A DNA stretch of 64,000 nt from Piscicola geometra (lineage: Eukaryota; Annelida; Clitellata; Hirudinida; Piscicolidae). The notes below the pieces were generated by a model. The model was given only the letters and a program-made list of their open reading frames with translations, made no database searches and was not told the origin of the DNA. Where the stretch lies: assembly GCA_943735955.1 (NCBI GenBank), contig OX030969.1, positions 1,408,491-1,472,490 on the forward strand. The letters are read 5' to 3'. How positions within the stretch are numbered: the stretch's first letter is position 1; every line of letters begins with the position of its first letter. Made by a program: the position numbers and the translations under genes. Shown here one piece after another: positions 1 through 10,555 of this stretch.

Positions 1-2
1 CC

Positions 3-277
3 CCAAACGACCAGTCATTAAAACATAACCACACGCAACAACAAGAACAAGAACAAGAACAACAACAAGAACAACAGTACCACGACATTCAAGGCATAAT
101 CCTTCGTTGCAAGAGTTGTCCCGACATTTACAGCGACCTTCTCAACGACAACAACAACAACGACACTCCACCACAACAACAACAAGAACAACAACACCAC
201 GACAAACAGCACAACAACAACATCCCTGTTCCTCTGGTCACTCAAGAGCTTTTCAATTCTCTTGACACTTCCCCTGA
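3..277 (+). CDS. LPIN: lipin exon L1 (partial, upstream part unseen)
   Basis: This is an open frame from the window edge, rich in Gln and Asn, with unique coding-like stretches ([20 protein letters not shown], then [17 protein letters not shown]). A GT donor at 278 leaves two bases of a codon, which fits the acceptor at 951/952. This stretch lies in the poorly conserved middle of lipin, so the assignment rests on phase and position only. Confidence 0.55.
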
Positions 278-3200
278 GTGGTTCTTGATTTACTTATCAC
301 CATCATCATCATCACCATCATCATCATCATTAACATCATCATCACCATTAATACAATTTTATTATTTTGTTATTCATCATATCAACCGCTTTTAACTTCA
401 AGTACCACGCAACAACACAAACAACACCAAGACATCCCACAACTGCAACAAAATTTTCAAACCACCACAACTAAAACTACCACCATAACTAAAACCACAA
501 CCACTTCAACCACTACCACCTCAACCACAAATATCACATCAACCACCCTCTCAATCACTTCAACCACAACCACTTCAACCTCAACAACCTTCACTTCCAC
601 ATCACCTCAACCACCTTCACATCACCTCAACCACCTTCACAACCACCTTCACAACCACCTCATCCACTTCGACCACATCACCTCAATCACCTTCACAACC
701 ACCTTCACAACCACCTTCACATCACCTCAATCACCTTCACAACCACCTTCACAACCACCTTCACATCACCTCAACCACCTTCACAACCACCTTCACAACC
801 ACCTTCACAACCACCTCATCCACTTCGACCACCTCACCTCAACCACCTCATCTCAACCACCTCACCTCAACCACACCACCTCCCCATCACCTCTACCACC
901 TCACCTCAACCACACCACCTCCCCATCACTTCTACCACCTTGATACGACAGCAAGGTGGGCTCATTACCGAACGAGTTCAGCCTTCTGGCAGCGACGAAG
1001 CAACTTGCCGATGTTACCGACTGCATCGACTGGAAGTGGGGCCAACTGCCTGAAATGGCACCACTCTCCAGTCTGCCCCTGGGCGCTACTTCTACTTCTA
1101 CTACTTCCACTACTACTACTACTTCCACTACTACTACTACTTTCACTACTACTACTAATAACAATACTACTACTACTAGTACTACTACTACTAAAACTAC
1201 TACTACCGCCGTTATGGATGTTGATAAAAGAGTAGAAAAGGAAGAGATGAAGGAGGGAAGAAAGGATGGAAAGAAGAAAGGAGGTGAGAAGAAGGAGAAA
1301 GGGATATACTTGGATGACTTAAATGACGAGGATCCTGAATTGGTGAAGTTGTACATTTATAACAAGTGGGTGGTGGGTTGGTGAGGAAAGAGGGTTGGTA
1401 GGTGGGTGGTGGGTTGGTGAGGGGTTGGGAAGGGGTGGGTGGTGGGTTGGTGAGGGAAGAGGGGTGGTAGGTGGTTGGTGGGCTGGTGAGGGGTGGGTGA
1501 AGGAAGAGGGGTAGTAGGTGGATGACAGGGCTCGCGTTGGGCCAAAAATTTTTAGGGCCAAAAGTTTGTTTAAAGCTTTTTTACTCACCTCGAATGAGTC
1601 GGTTTGAGTTCAATAAAATCCCCACATAGAAAGTGTCTTCTCTGTTTTATAATTGTTCGATTTTTTTGCTTTTTAGTTTTTGTTTTAAAGTGAGCGTTAA
1701 ATGTGCTTTTAAGGCAATGAAGAAATTTTTTTTATATCTCTTTAATCTAAAGCGACTTTAATGTCCTAACGGTATTACAAAGTGCGCTGTACAATATATT
1801 GGCTTATATAAATTGGTCGAGTCTGCACATGATTAAAACACCAGGCCAGAGACGGCGATCTGCTGCAAATCTTGGAGGGGTCCTACCTAGCATGGACGAT
1901 CTTGGGGGGAGGGGGGGGGTAATCTTGGACCTCGGAACCCCCTCTCCCCCCACTTAAATTTTTTTGGAACTTCTGTTTTGATATGAATAATTAAGTAAGC
2001 AAAGAATAGTTTTGTTTTAGACAGCTATCACTATAACTACACATACTCACAATGTATTTCTATATAAATATTTTGTTTTATGTAATGTTTCACGATTATG
2101 CTCGTATCAAAACAAGAGTTTTAAAACTTTTCAAATTAAAAAGTACGTCCAGACCCCAGGACCCCTCCCCCAGGATCGCCGCCCATGCACGAAGCTAATT
2201 TTGATTGGCTTAAATTTCCAATAACAACTTGTTTCCGTGAGATCCTTTTAGACAAAGAAACATCTAAAAAAATAAAAATAGGAAAACATTTAAAAAAAAT
2301 TCATTGGGGCCAATCACGATTCTTTTGGGTCAATTTTGAAAAAGTGGGCCATTAGCCCCGGTGGTCCTCGACAGCGCGAGCTCTGGGATGAGGAGTGAAT
2401 GAGGTGTGGAGGAGAGCTTCCGAACAATACTCAAAACCACAAAAGCTTCTCAACAGTGACAGAACCACAACATCCACCACAACATCTTCCCAACAACATC
2501 CACAACAACAACGACATCGTCCAAACCACAACAACAACCACCAAAACATCTTCCAAACCACAACCACCATATCGACAACAGCTTCCCAGCAGTGACGATG
2601 ACCTCATCGACAGACAACTGCCTCAAGGTGGTCTCATGCAGCCACCAGTCTCCCTTCTCGCTGCCTGAAAGTCCCGTCTCCTTCAACCACCAGCAACAGG
2701 GCAGCACTCGCCTCCGTGCCCGCTCCTGCTCCGCTGACGATAAGGAACTCAACTGGTGGGTGGTCGATGGGAGGGTGAGGGGCTGAGGAGAGGGGTGGAG
2801 CGGGTTGTGTGAGGTGGTCTTTTGGTAGAAGAAGTGGTTAGTAGGGGTAGAAGGGAGGGGGCGTGGTTTTGTGGAGCTGAATTATTGCAGCATACTCAAG
2901 AGGGTCTGCTCCGCATGCAGCCTTCCTTCCTCGCACCACAGCCCACCAGAGCTCAAACCGCTCAAGAACACCATCACCCCTCCCACCTCTCCCTCTCCCC
3001 ACACCCTCCCCTCCGACATCAACATCTCTCTGTGTGCTTGTCTCGACGAAGTTGCTGACGAGTTCAAGGAAGAGAGGTTTGCTTTGTTGTTGTTGTTGCT
3101 GTTGTTGTATTTTTACTGTTGTTGTTGTTGCTGTTGTTTTATTTTGTTGCGTTGTTCAGCAGTCTGGAGAGGATAGTCTCAACCAGCTGCGCTGCCCTGC

Positions 3201-6200
3201 CAGGCTCTTGAGTTAATTCTCTTGTGTTCTTGCCCAGCCCGTGTACTGCCCTATCTGGTTCCAGGGCTGGGCAGTCTGTTCAGAGATGAGTTGTTGTCTC
3301 CTGGGCTGTCTTGCAGAGTCTGCATAAGTCTTCTTGGCTTAGACCAATTCTACATTGGTAGGCTCTGATCGCTGGGTGGTGCCCAGTACGGAACCTGCTC
3401 AGGTTGGTGCGAGCAAGTTTGGTGAGCTCCTCCTCAGCTTTCTTGAGTCTGCCTTTGTAGATGCCATTCAGTCTGTCGTTACTAAAGTGGGTTTCTTGTG
3501 GTCTGTGACTTGTGACTGCTTGGCAGATCCCTGTTCTCGTTAGTTCTTGGTTTAGCGGGGTTAGCTGTGCCCTGATTCCTGTAGCTGCTTCTGCATCAGC
3601 CTCATCGTTTCCGATCAGATAGCAGTGGCTTGGCACCCAGATGAAGAGAACCTTTTTGTTCATGTTGGTACACTGTGCAGTTAGCTCTGAGATTCGATGG
3701 GAGGAGAGAGAGTTGGATGCCATTAGCGAAAGAAGCGGCTTGCAATTGCACACAATCTTTGCCATGCTCCAGTCCTCTCTCTCACTCAACCATTTCAGAG
3801 CCTCCTCAACCGCAATTCTTTCAGTGTCCATTGGGTTACTCTTATATCCTGTGGGCTTGTTCTAGTTAGCTACTTTCTGATCGCTTTGGTACACCACCAC
3901 CGCAGCACCACCATGCTTTGCCACTCCTTGCACCGAGCCGTCAGTGTAGATGGTAATGTCAGCTTCACCTTCCTGGGCGATGGCATCTTTAGCTGCTTCC
4001 AGTTGCATGAGATCAGGGTCACGCTTGCTGGATTTGGGGTAGCTTATATTGAGAGGGAAGTTGAACCAAGGCGGTTTGGGCTCGTATACCGCTTCGTGCA
4101 GTGGGTTTTCTGGGAGAAGTGCCTTTCTCCAGTCTTCCTGCTTGTAGCTCACCCATTTAACGGCCCTTTTGAGGGAAGCTTGATCAAACCTCGTCTCCAT
4201 GCTGGCGAGGTCTGTTTCAACGAGGACAGCTTCAGAGGGCGTTGTAGCTGTGAGAGAAGTGAAGATTTTGGCAGCACGAAGTTGGGCCCTCTCAATCTTG
4301 GCGATGTGGGTTTTTGGAGTCCAAGGTGTCCATGCAGGGCTGGCGTATTCCATTATGCTCCTTTGCAGTGCACAGTATACACTTCTTAGCCCAGTTCTCT
4401 TCCATCCCCACTCCGTTCCTCCGAGGTTGCGGATGATATTGTCCCGTTTCCTTACCTTGTCCACTATCATGTCTGTGTGATGGCCAAAGTGCAAGAGTCT
4501 GTCATATTTGACTCTAAGTAAGGTCGGGTTCGGCTCGAACGGGAGTGGGATGTTGTTGATGGTGAGCGACGGTTGCCAATTGTGTTCGAAGAATGCTGTG
4601 GAGAAGAAGCTGCTCGAGCACTTGTTGTAGTTTAGGGCGAGGCGGTTTACAGAACTCCAATCCTGAACTTTGTTGATTTCGATTTGGAGTTCTGCCTGGA
4701 TCGTCAGCTTGTCGTTACCCGTGCGTGCAATTGCTAAGTCGTCAGCAAAGGCACACACCGTCGAATCTTCCATAAACTTGCCGAGGAGGTCGTTTATGTA
4801 GATGACGAAGAGTATGGGCGACAATACTGCTCCTTGAAGTAGTCCAGCCCTGAATACTCTTGGCTTGCTGAGGTTACTGTTGTTGTTGTTGTTGTATTTT
4901 TACTGTTGTTGTTGCTGTTGTTGTATTTTTACTGTTGTTGTTGTTGTTGTATTTTTACTGTTGTTGTTGTATTTTTAATGTTGTTGTCTGATGTGTTGCG
5001 GCACTAACGAAACAACACTAACAACTACAAAAACAAAAACACAGTTTCAAAAACTAAAACAACAACAACACAGGTTCAACAAAAGCATCGTTTCTTTTGA
5101 AGAGTTTTCTTCGAATGGCAACATTCTCGACCACCCATCCCTTGTCGTTAAACTAGATGACAAGTTAGTAATCATTATCATCACTTCATCACTACTATCG
5201 TCATCTTGATCATTATCATGGTCGTCATCATTATCATCACCATCATAATTACCTCCACCATCATCATCAACTTCATCATCATTATCATCGTCATCATCAT
5301 TATCATCATCATCATCAACTTCATCATCATCATTATCATCATCATCAACTTCATCATTATCATCATCATCATAATAATGACGAGCATTATTATAGTGGTG
5401 TATAACCCGAACGGGCTTCTAGGCCACTTAGGCTGCATATTTTCATTTGCGCTTTTGGGTTATTAGGGTTACTTTGGTTGCACTTGAACCTAGGACCTTT
5501 CATTATTGGTCAAGCCGAAAATCGTTGCCGACTCAGCTACCCGTTCACCCATCATTACATCATCATCAACTTCACCATCATTATCATCATCATCATCAAC
5601 TTCATCATTATCATCATCATCATTATTATCATCATCATCAACTTCATCATCATCATCATCGACTGCACTAAGGTATTTCAAGTGGTCAGTGGCAGCACCC
5701 ATGATAATGTCCTTGCTGGTCTTCAAGAAAGCTCTTCCAAAGGTGAGGCTGCTGCTGATGATGATGATTATGATTATAATGGTGATGATGATGATGATGA
5801 TGATGGTGGTTATAATGGTGATGTGATGATTATAATGGTGATGGTGATGGTGATGATGATGATGATGATGGTGGTTATAATGGTGATGTGATGATTATAA
5901 TGGTGATGGTGATGTTGATGATGATGATGATTATAATGGTGATGATGATGATGATGATGGTTATAATGGTGATGGGATGATTATAATGGTGATGATGGTT
6001 ATAATGGTGATGATGATGGTGATGATAATGGTGATGGTGATGGTGATGATGATGATGATGATGATGACGCCAAGCACCTTCCACATGAGGCACAGCTGAC
6101 GAAGGACAACGGGGCACACCACCACACTTCACGCAAGGAGGGCAGGAAGGGGTGGCTGGGTGGCTGGTGGGGCGGTGGCAGCAAGAAAGCTGCCAAGTCA

Positions 6201-8674
6201 GCCGACCAAGATCAAAAAAGTGTGGTAGTTGAGGAGGGGGCGGTGAGTGGTGGTGAGGATAGTAGTGGTGGTGAGAGTGGTAATGGTGGTGCTGGTGGAG
6301 GGGCTAGTACTAGTGTTGGTGGTGCTGGTAGTAGTAGCGAGGCTCCGGATTATATAGCGGATGCAGAAGCGATGGAGGGTTGGAGAGAAAAAGGAGTGGG
6401 TGAAGTGAGAGGAGTGGGTGAAGTGAGAGGAGTGGAGACTCAAGTCCTTGCACCTCAGGAAGCACCTACGTCTCTTGAGATTCCTCTTGTCACCACCATG
6501 GTTAGAATGTCTCCTTCGTCTATTTCATGTGTGCCTTTCACCGTAAACATTCTAACTCGACTATTCTTTCATTTACCGCAATAAGCCAAAGACGTTTTTT
6601 ACCTTTGAAATGTACTTTTGAAGCCAGTGCGTCTCGTTCATGGAGTTTGGGCATAGCAAAGATCTCTAAGGCAAATACCAGACACTCACGCTTTTGTAAT
6701 GAATAACTGCTTCAATGATTGAAGGAAAGAAGGAACGAAAGAAAGAATACTTTTTTTTTAACTATCGCTTGAAAAGACATTATTTTTCAATAAATAGATA
6801 AATTTTAAATTCCTAGATCATATCATTCACATCAAAAAAATAATTTTTTAAGAAAATATATTTTTTAAATATTAGTTAAAATAAATAATAAGTTGTGAAG
6901 CAAGAGTTATAGTTACACACGAAGGCCCACTTCATATCTTGAGAGAAACAACATCATATAAACAAGTGCTCAGAGCAACACAATAACAACCTCGAGGTAA
7001 ATTGCGAGACAAGTAGTTTTAAACAAGGTGAAATCATTATCATCACCAATCTCACGGTCGGATGTCGGATGAAACTCTGGGCCAAATAGTCTTCGTCCAG
7101 TCTGGGATTTTTCATAGTTTAGTTAACTATTCTCAAAAATAAGTTTATAACTATTAGTTAAACTACCTATTTTAAGTTGAAAGTATTTATGGATTAACTA
7201 CAAATATTTAGTTAGTTGCCCATCACTCCTAATTACACTGTCTTGCATTTATTTTACATTATTTGAATGCCAACTAAAGTTTTAGAATGAAGTAGATTTA
7301 AGAATTAAAGAAGAATAAAATCATTTAAATTTTAAAATCTTCTATTTCTCCTTAAATAATTTATTTGCGGCAATAAAATACATGGGTGCGCTTTATACAT
7401 GGTGTTTTACGGTGAAGAAAAAACACAAAAGTTTGAAGAAAAGAGGATGAAATATCTCTTGAAAATCTTTCGAATTTCTATCGAGAGCCTAACAAAGCTG
7501 ACTAGGCTTTATAAAAAATCATATTTGCATAGAACAAATTTAAAAAATGTTGAGCAAGATATAAAACTGCATCAATCCTAACTTCCAAAAGATTTTGATG
7601 GACGTTTAAAACAGGCAATGCACGCTCAGAACGGCCACTCATTCGTTGCACTCGGTAAACGCTAATACTCGACCACTGTGTCTGTGCACCTTAGTAAAAG
7701 AAGGGTCTTAGGCGGGTGTGCGGGTTCCGGCAAAGCAGCGACATTTACGTTTGGCACTACTGCCTTGCATGCCAGCAGACGCGACAGAGCGTCAAGGAGG
7801 CAGACCTGTTGAGGAGTGGCAAGTACCGCAAGTCACTGCAGCTCACGTCGGAACAGCTGGTTCGTGCTTGTGGTGCTTGTGGTGATTGTGGTGCTTGTGG
7901 TGCTTGTGGTGATTGTGGTGGTGGTGGTGCTTGTGATAGTAGTTGTGGTGGTGGTTGTGGTTGTTGTGGTGGTTGTGCTTGTTGTGGTTGTTGTGGTGGT
8001 TACATCACAATTATCACTACTGAAATGACTGGAAATACTGATATTACTACTACTCCATAAAAACAACCACAAAAACACCACACAAAAAAACCCACAACAA
8101 CAACATCACACAACAACAAAAACCACAACAACACCACAACAACACCACACAACAACAAAAACCACAACACCACAACAACACCACACAAAAACAAAAACCA
8201 CAACAACACCACAACAACAACAACAACCACCACACCACGACACACCCCCTCAGAGCCACTTGGAGCTGATGGACGGCGTCAACGAGGCCACCTTCTCCAT
8301 CACCACCAAGTACCAGGGCACCACCAAGGTGAGGTTGTCATTATAATGTCAATAACGATCATAATAAACTAAAAATATTTGCTGAAAGGTTTCGTTCATG
8401 AGGCAGCACTTTGATTCGTTATATTCTTTTTATTCCATCGTATTTTTATCTTTAAATCATCCCCACCACCGCCATCATCATCATCCCCACCACCATCATC
8501 ATCATCCCCACCACCATCATCATCATCACTACCACCATCATCCTTATCATTAGGTTCATTGCAGCATCTTCTTATGGAACTCCACAGACAAGATAGTTGT
8601 CTCTGACATCGACGGCACCATAACCAAGTATGCGCTACGTAAACTCTACTTATAATCAATTTCATCATCACCAC

Positions 8675-8721
<47 letters not shown>

Positions 8722-10228
8722 CCACACCAGATCAGACGTCCTAGGCCAGATCTTTCCCATCTTCGGACAAGTGTCTCCCCTCTTTGCCTTCGACTGGTCC
8801 CAGGTGGGCACAATGAGAATAAGAATAGCAAAAACAAAAATAATAATAATAATGTTTAGACCGTCGCATCACTTTCAAGCTACCACACTCGAGACACAAG
8901 CCAAGCACCACACAACCTCACAACACCCCCTGAAGCCACTACCACCTCAACCTTAACTACAACCTTTAAAACCACATCACACAACCACCACTTCAACCAC
9001 ACCACCACATGACCACACCAACACATTACCACACGACCACACCAAACCAAAACATAACCACACAACCACCACAGTTAGGCATCGCGAACCTCTATACGCT
9101 GATCCACCAGAACGGCTACCGCTTCATCTACTTGAGCGCCAGGGCGATTGGTCAGTCGACGTTGACAAGGGACTACTTGAGGGAGTTGAGGCAGCAGGAG
9201 TACAAGCTGCCCATCGGACCCCTCTTCCTGTCGCCCTCGTCCCTGCGCAGTGCCTTCCACAAGTTCGTGTGGGGAGGGTGGTGAAGTGGAGTAGGGTGTG
9301 GGAGGGGGTAATCATGGGTGTAGGGGTTTGAGGGTGGTGGGTTTTATGTGTAAAATGGTTATTGATTGAAAGGTTTTAACTTCGACCAAAACTTGCAAAA
9401 TCCCTCCAAAACCTCTAATTTCCAAATCATCTAACCACCCTAACTCACCCCCTCTCGCCTGCCAACCACTCAAGGGAGGTGATAGAGCGCAAACCAGAGG
9501 AGTTCAAGATCCAGTGTCTCAAGAACATCCGAGCCCTCTTCCCCGACAACCACAACCCCTTCACCGCAGGCTTCGGCAACAGAATCAATGTACCTTCCAA
9601 TCAATCATTCAGTTTTTCTCTAAATATATTAGATTATTATTCATTTATTTATTCATACTTATTTTATTCTTTAATATGCATTTTAACTTAATACAGTACT
9701 TGAAGAAAATATATTTTAGAACAATTTTGCGGGATTTTTTGACCTTTTTAGTTTTATTTTGTTCCTAATATGACCCTCTCCATCAAATCTTCACCCATCG
9801 GCATAATGTCTACCCACCTACCCAATGTCTTTCCATTCACCCACCCACCCACCCACCCAACCACCCACCCACCAATCCGCATCCACCACCTACCCACCCA
9901 ACCAGCCACCCACCAATCCCCACCCACCCACCCTCCCTTCCTCCAAGGACGTGTGGGCGTACACGGCAGCAGGCATTCCCAAGTCGCGCATCTTCATCGT
10001 CAACCACAAGGGACAGTTGAGCATCCAACGAACCTCCTTCGAGTCCTCGTCAGTGGCGAGTGGAATTGCGAGTTGTTTGTATGGCGAGATGTGTTGGTGG
10101 TGGAAGAGCTGATTGATGGGGGAATTGAAGCGGATTGTGTCATTTACCATATCTTGCAGCTACCACCATACACCTACTACAGCTGCTACCAAACACGCAC
10201 CAAAACTACCACTACAAACCAATACGCA

Positions 10229-10294
<66 letters not shown>

Positions 10295-10555
10295 ACACAC
10301 ACACACTCCAGCTACTCCCGTCTCAGCGACCTGGTCGACCACATGTTTCCCTCCTTCGCACTGGACAGCGAGTACGGCACCTTCAACTACTGGCGCGACA
10401 GCAGTCTGCCACAGCACCTCTTCTGCGACCTCGAGGCTGACTCCTTCCTCGAAAAGTACCGCAAGAAGTCGAAGAAGAAAGTCAAGAAAGAAGCGTCGCC
10501 TGCAGGCAGTGTCGTCGCCAAGAGTGGCAGTGAAGGCGTTGATTTGAAGAGGTAG
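3..10555 (+). CDS. LPIN: Lipin (phosphatidate phosphatase), 15 exons, 5' partial
   Basis: Lipins are Mg-dependent phosphatidate phosphatases that convert phosphatidate to diacylglycerol at the ER membrane; some also act as nuclear coactivators. Exons 3-277, 952-1365, 2642-2755, 2891-3076, 5074-5163, 5673-5742, about 6096-6404, about 7779-7859, 8254-8328, 8554-8627, 8731-8803, 9075-9262, 9475-9589, 9948-10048 and 10312-10555 join in phase at GT/AG sites. Visible family signatures in order are [42 protein letters not shown], a Trp-rich [28 protein letters not shown], the catalytic SDIDGTIT (DxDxT), [42 protein letters not shown] and LVDHMFPSF. The N-LIP domain lies before the window. The protein ends in a Lys-rich tail and a TAG stop. 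Identity is confident; the boundaries of exons 1, 3, 7 and 8 are less sure. Confidence 0.95.
590..935. repeat. CACCTTCACAAC-type minisatellite in lipin intron
   Basis: Irregular repeats of CACCTTCACAACC and CACCTCAACC fill the intron between L1 and L2. The preceding 278-590 is also ACC/ATC-rich simple sequence. Confidence 0.8.
952..1365 (+). CDS. LPIN: lipin exon L2 with poly-Thr tract
   Basis: It carries [10 protein letters not shown] and [18 protein letters not shown], both characteristic of the lipin middle region. Between them a pure ACT microsatellite encodes a Ser/Thr/Asn run of about 40 residues, then a Lys/Glu-rich segment. The acceptor is acgacag|C and the donor AACAA|GTGGGT. Phases match L1 and L3. 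Confidence 0.85.
1366..1512. repeat. GTGGGTGGTGGGTTGGTGAGG minisatellite
   Basis: G-rich degenerate 20-24 bp repeats begin at the L2 donor and extend about 150 bp. Confidence 0.8.
1526..2385. mobile_element. MITE with CAGRGCTCGCG ends
   Basis: The left end CAGGGCTCGCG and right end CGCGAGCTCTG form an 11-bp inverted repeat with one mismatch. GGATGA flanks both sides (1520-1525 and 2386-2391), a probable target duplication. The 860-bp interior is non-coding and AT-rich, with a G-run/C-run pair near 1900-1955. Short ends and no transposase suggest a non-autonomous DNA transposon, superfamily undecided. Confidence 0.75.
2642..2755 (+). CDS. LPIN: lipin exon L3 (boundaries tentative)
   Basis: The acceptor catgcag|C and donor CAACTG|GTGGGT give a 114-bp exon in the right phase. 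It encodes a Ser/Pro-rich stretch ([16 protein letters not shown]) and then [11 protein letters not shown]. There is no strong family motif here; the call depends on phase fit on both sides. Confidence 0.55.
2891..3076 (+). CDS. LPIN: lipin exon L4
   Basis: It follows the acceptor ttattgcag|C and ends GAAGAGAG|GTTTGC. It encodes [20 protein letters not shown], matching the conserved lipin LPSxxISLCGGL segment. Phase joins to L5 to give a continuous [14 protein letters not shown]. Confidence 0.85.
3180..4870 (-). pseudogene. 5'-truncated LINE with reverse transcriptase and RNase H, broken
   Basis: Read on the - strand, it starts within reverse transcriptase ([20 protein letters not shown]), has the FADD catalytic box ([11 protein letters not shown]), and continues to the thumb/connection region. 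An RNase H domain follows ([17 protein letters not shown]; later [18 protein letters not shown]) and a C-terminal C-x2-C-type stretch ([17 protein letters not shown]). The frame is interrupted between 3862 and 3831 by a stop or shift. RNase H behind RT suggests an I/Jockey-group non-LTR element. It lies antisense in the lipin intron between L4 and L5. Confidence 0.85.
5074..5163 (+). CDS. LPIN: lipin exon L5
   Basis: It encodes [11 protein letters not shown] followed by [13 protein letters not shown], the counterpart of the lipin VSYxxFxxNPxIIDDPNLVVKI block. The acceptor is caacacag|G and the donor GACAA|GTTAGT. Confidence 0.93.
5170..5395. repeat. (ATC)n / (ATT) microsatellite
   Basis: Imperfect ATC-rich triplet repeat follows the L5 donor. 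It resumes at 5550-5665 on the other side of a SINE and ends at the L6 acceptor. Confidence 0.85.
5372..5549 (-). mobile_element. tRNA-derived SINE, family A
   Basis: Read on the - strand it begins GTGAACGGGTAGCTGAGTCGG (tRNA box A-like), has a box B-like CCTAGGTTCAAGTGC, and ends CGCCACTATAATAATGCTCGTC plus an ATT tail. Other copies lie near 11744, 17348/19284, 50836 and 60586. This copy sits inside the ATC repeat of a lipin intron. Confidence 0.85.
5673..5742 (+). CDS. LPIN: lipin exon L6
   Basis: This 70-bp exon encodes [20 protein letters not shown], then LPK. It matches the lipin YxxWxxAAPxxxxxxxFxKxLPK block. The acceptor is gcactaag|G and the donor AAG|GTGAGG. Confidence 0.95.
5755..6070. 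repeat. (GAT)n / GGTTATAAT-GGTGAT repeats
   Basis: Triplet GATs are mixed with a longer unit (GGTTATAATGGTGATG) and reach to within a few bases of the L7 acceptor. Confidence 0.85.
6096..6404 (+). CDS. LPIN: lipin exon L7 (Trp-rich segment)
   Basis: It encodes a Lys-rich stretch, then [13 protein letters not shown] (the Trp-rich motif after the AAP block), then a Gly/Ser-rich acidic linker. The start may be 6096 (gcacag|C) or 6075 (gccaag|C), both in frame. The end is uncertain by 18 bp because the donor lies in a perfect 18-bp duplication (6404 or 6422, both phase 0). Confidence 0.75.
6423..7778. other. lipin intron, no recognisable gene
   Basis: After the L7 donor the sequence stays open for a while (to about 6584) and then becomes AT-rich. 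I see no conserved domain or repeat family here. The short open frame at 7399-7581 has ordinary AT-rich composition and no recognisable motif. Confidence 0.6.
7779..7859 (+). CDS. LPIN: lipin exon L8
   Basis: It encodes a short leader and [13 protein letters not shown], the lipin KSLRLSSDQI element at the start of C-LIP. The acceptor may be ccagcag|A (7779) or gcgacag|A (7788), both phase 0. The donor GAACAGCTG|GTTCGT joins in phase to L9. Confidence 0.85.
7860..8250. repeat. GTTGTGGTG block facing its complement CACCACAAC
   Basis: The intron between L8 and L9 consists of a GTGGTGCTTGTGGTT-type tract (7860-8005), a short spacer, and then ACCACAACAACACC tracts (8055-8235) that are roughly its reverse complement. 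Confidence 0.75.
8254..8328 (+). CDS. LPIN: lipin exon L9
   Basis: It is 25 codons from acceptor ccctcag|A to donor AAG|GTGAGG. It encodes [20 protein letters not shown], matching the first strand block of C-LIP. Confidence 0.96.
8465..8723. repeat. two CAT/CCACCAT microsatellites flanking lipin exon L10
   Basis: (CATCATCATCCCCACCAC) repeats at 8465-8545 and (CAT)n at 8662-8723 abut the splice acceptors of L10 and L11. Confidence 0.85.
8554..8627 (+). CDS. LPIN: lipin exon L10, catalytic DxDxT
   Basis: It encodes [13 protein letters not shown], then [16 protein letters not shown] is the haloacid-dehalogenase-type catalytic DxDxT motif of Mg-dependent phosphatidate phosphatases: the first Asp is the nucleophile and the second the general acid. 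The acceptor is atcattag|G and the donor ACCAA|GTATGC. Confidence 0.97.
8731..8803 (+). CDS. LPIN: lipin exon L11, LxxIL-equivalent motif
   Basis: It encodes [12 protein letters not shown], where vertebrate lipins carry the LxxIL coactivator motif directly after the catalytic site; here it reads LGQIF. A (CAT)n tract lies just upstream of the acceptor cacaccag|A. The donor is CAG|GTGGGC. Confidence 0.95.
9075..9262 (+). CDS. LPIN: lipin exon L12
   Basis: It encodes [20 protein letters not shown], then [13 protein letters not shown], and ends SLRSAFH, a core C-LIP block. The acceptor is accacag|T and the donor CACAA|GTTCGT. Confidence 0.97.
9475..9589 (+). CDS. LPIN: lipin exon L13
   Basis: It encodes [18 protein letters not shown], then [18 protein letters not shown], strongly conserved C-LIP sequence. 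The acceptor is cactcaag|G and the donor AAT|GTACCT. Confidence 0.97.
9838..9935. repeat. (CACC)n before exon L14
   Basis: An ACCC/CACC-rich tract runs into the polypyrimidine region of the L14 acceptor. Confidence 0.8.
9948..10048 (+). CDS. LPIN: lipin exon L14
   Basis: It encodes [20 protein letters not shown], then [13 protein letters not shown]. The acceptor is ctccaag|G and the donor TCCTC|GTCAGT, which leaves two bases completed by the C that opens L15. Confidence 0.96.
10230..10306. repeat. (CA)n before exon L15
   Basis: A near-perfect CA dinucleotide tract with one T interruption ends six bases before the L15 exon. Confidence 0.95.
10312..10555 (+). CDS. LPIN: lipin terminal exon L15
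   Basis: It starts right after a (CA)n tract (acceptor cactccag|C). It encodes [15 protein letters not shown], then [10 protein letters not shown], and ends with a Lys-rich tail ([13 protein letters not shown]) and a TAG stop. The basic tail could be a nuclear or membrane-binding signal; that is inference. Confidence 0.95.
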
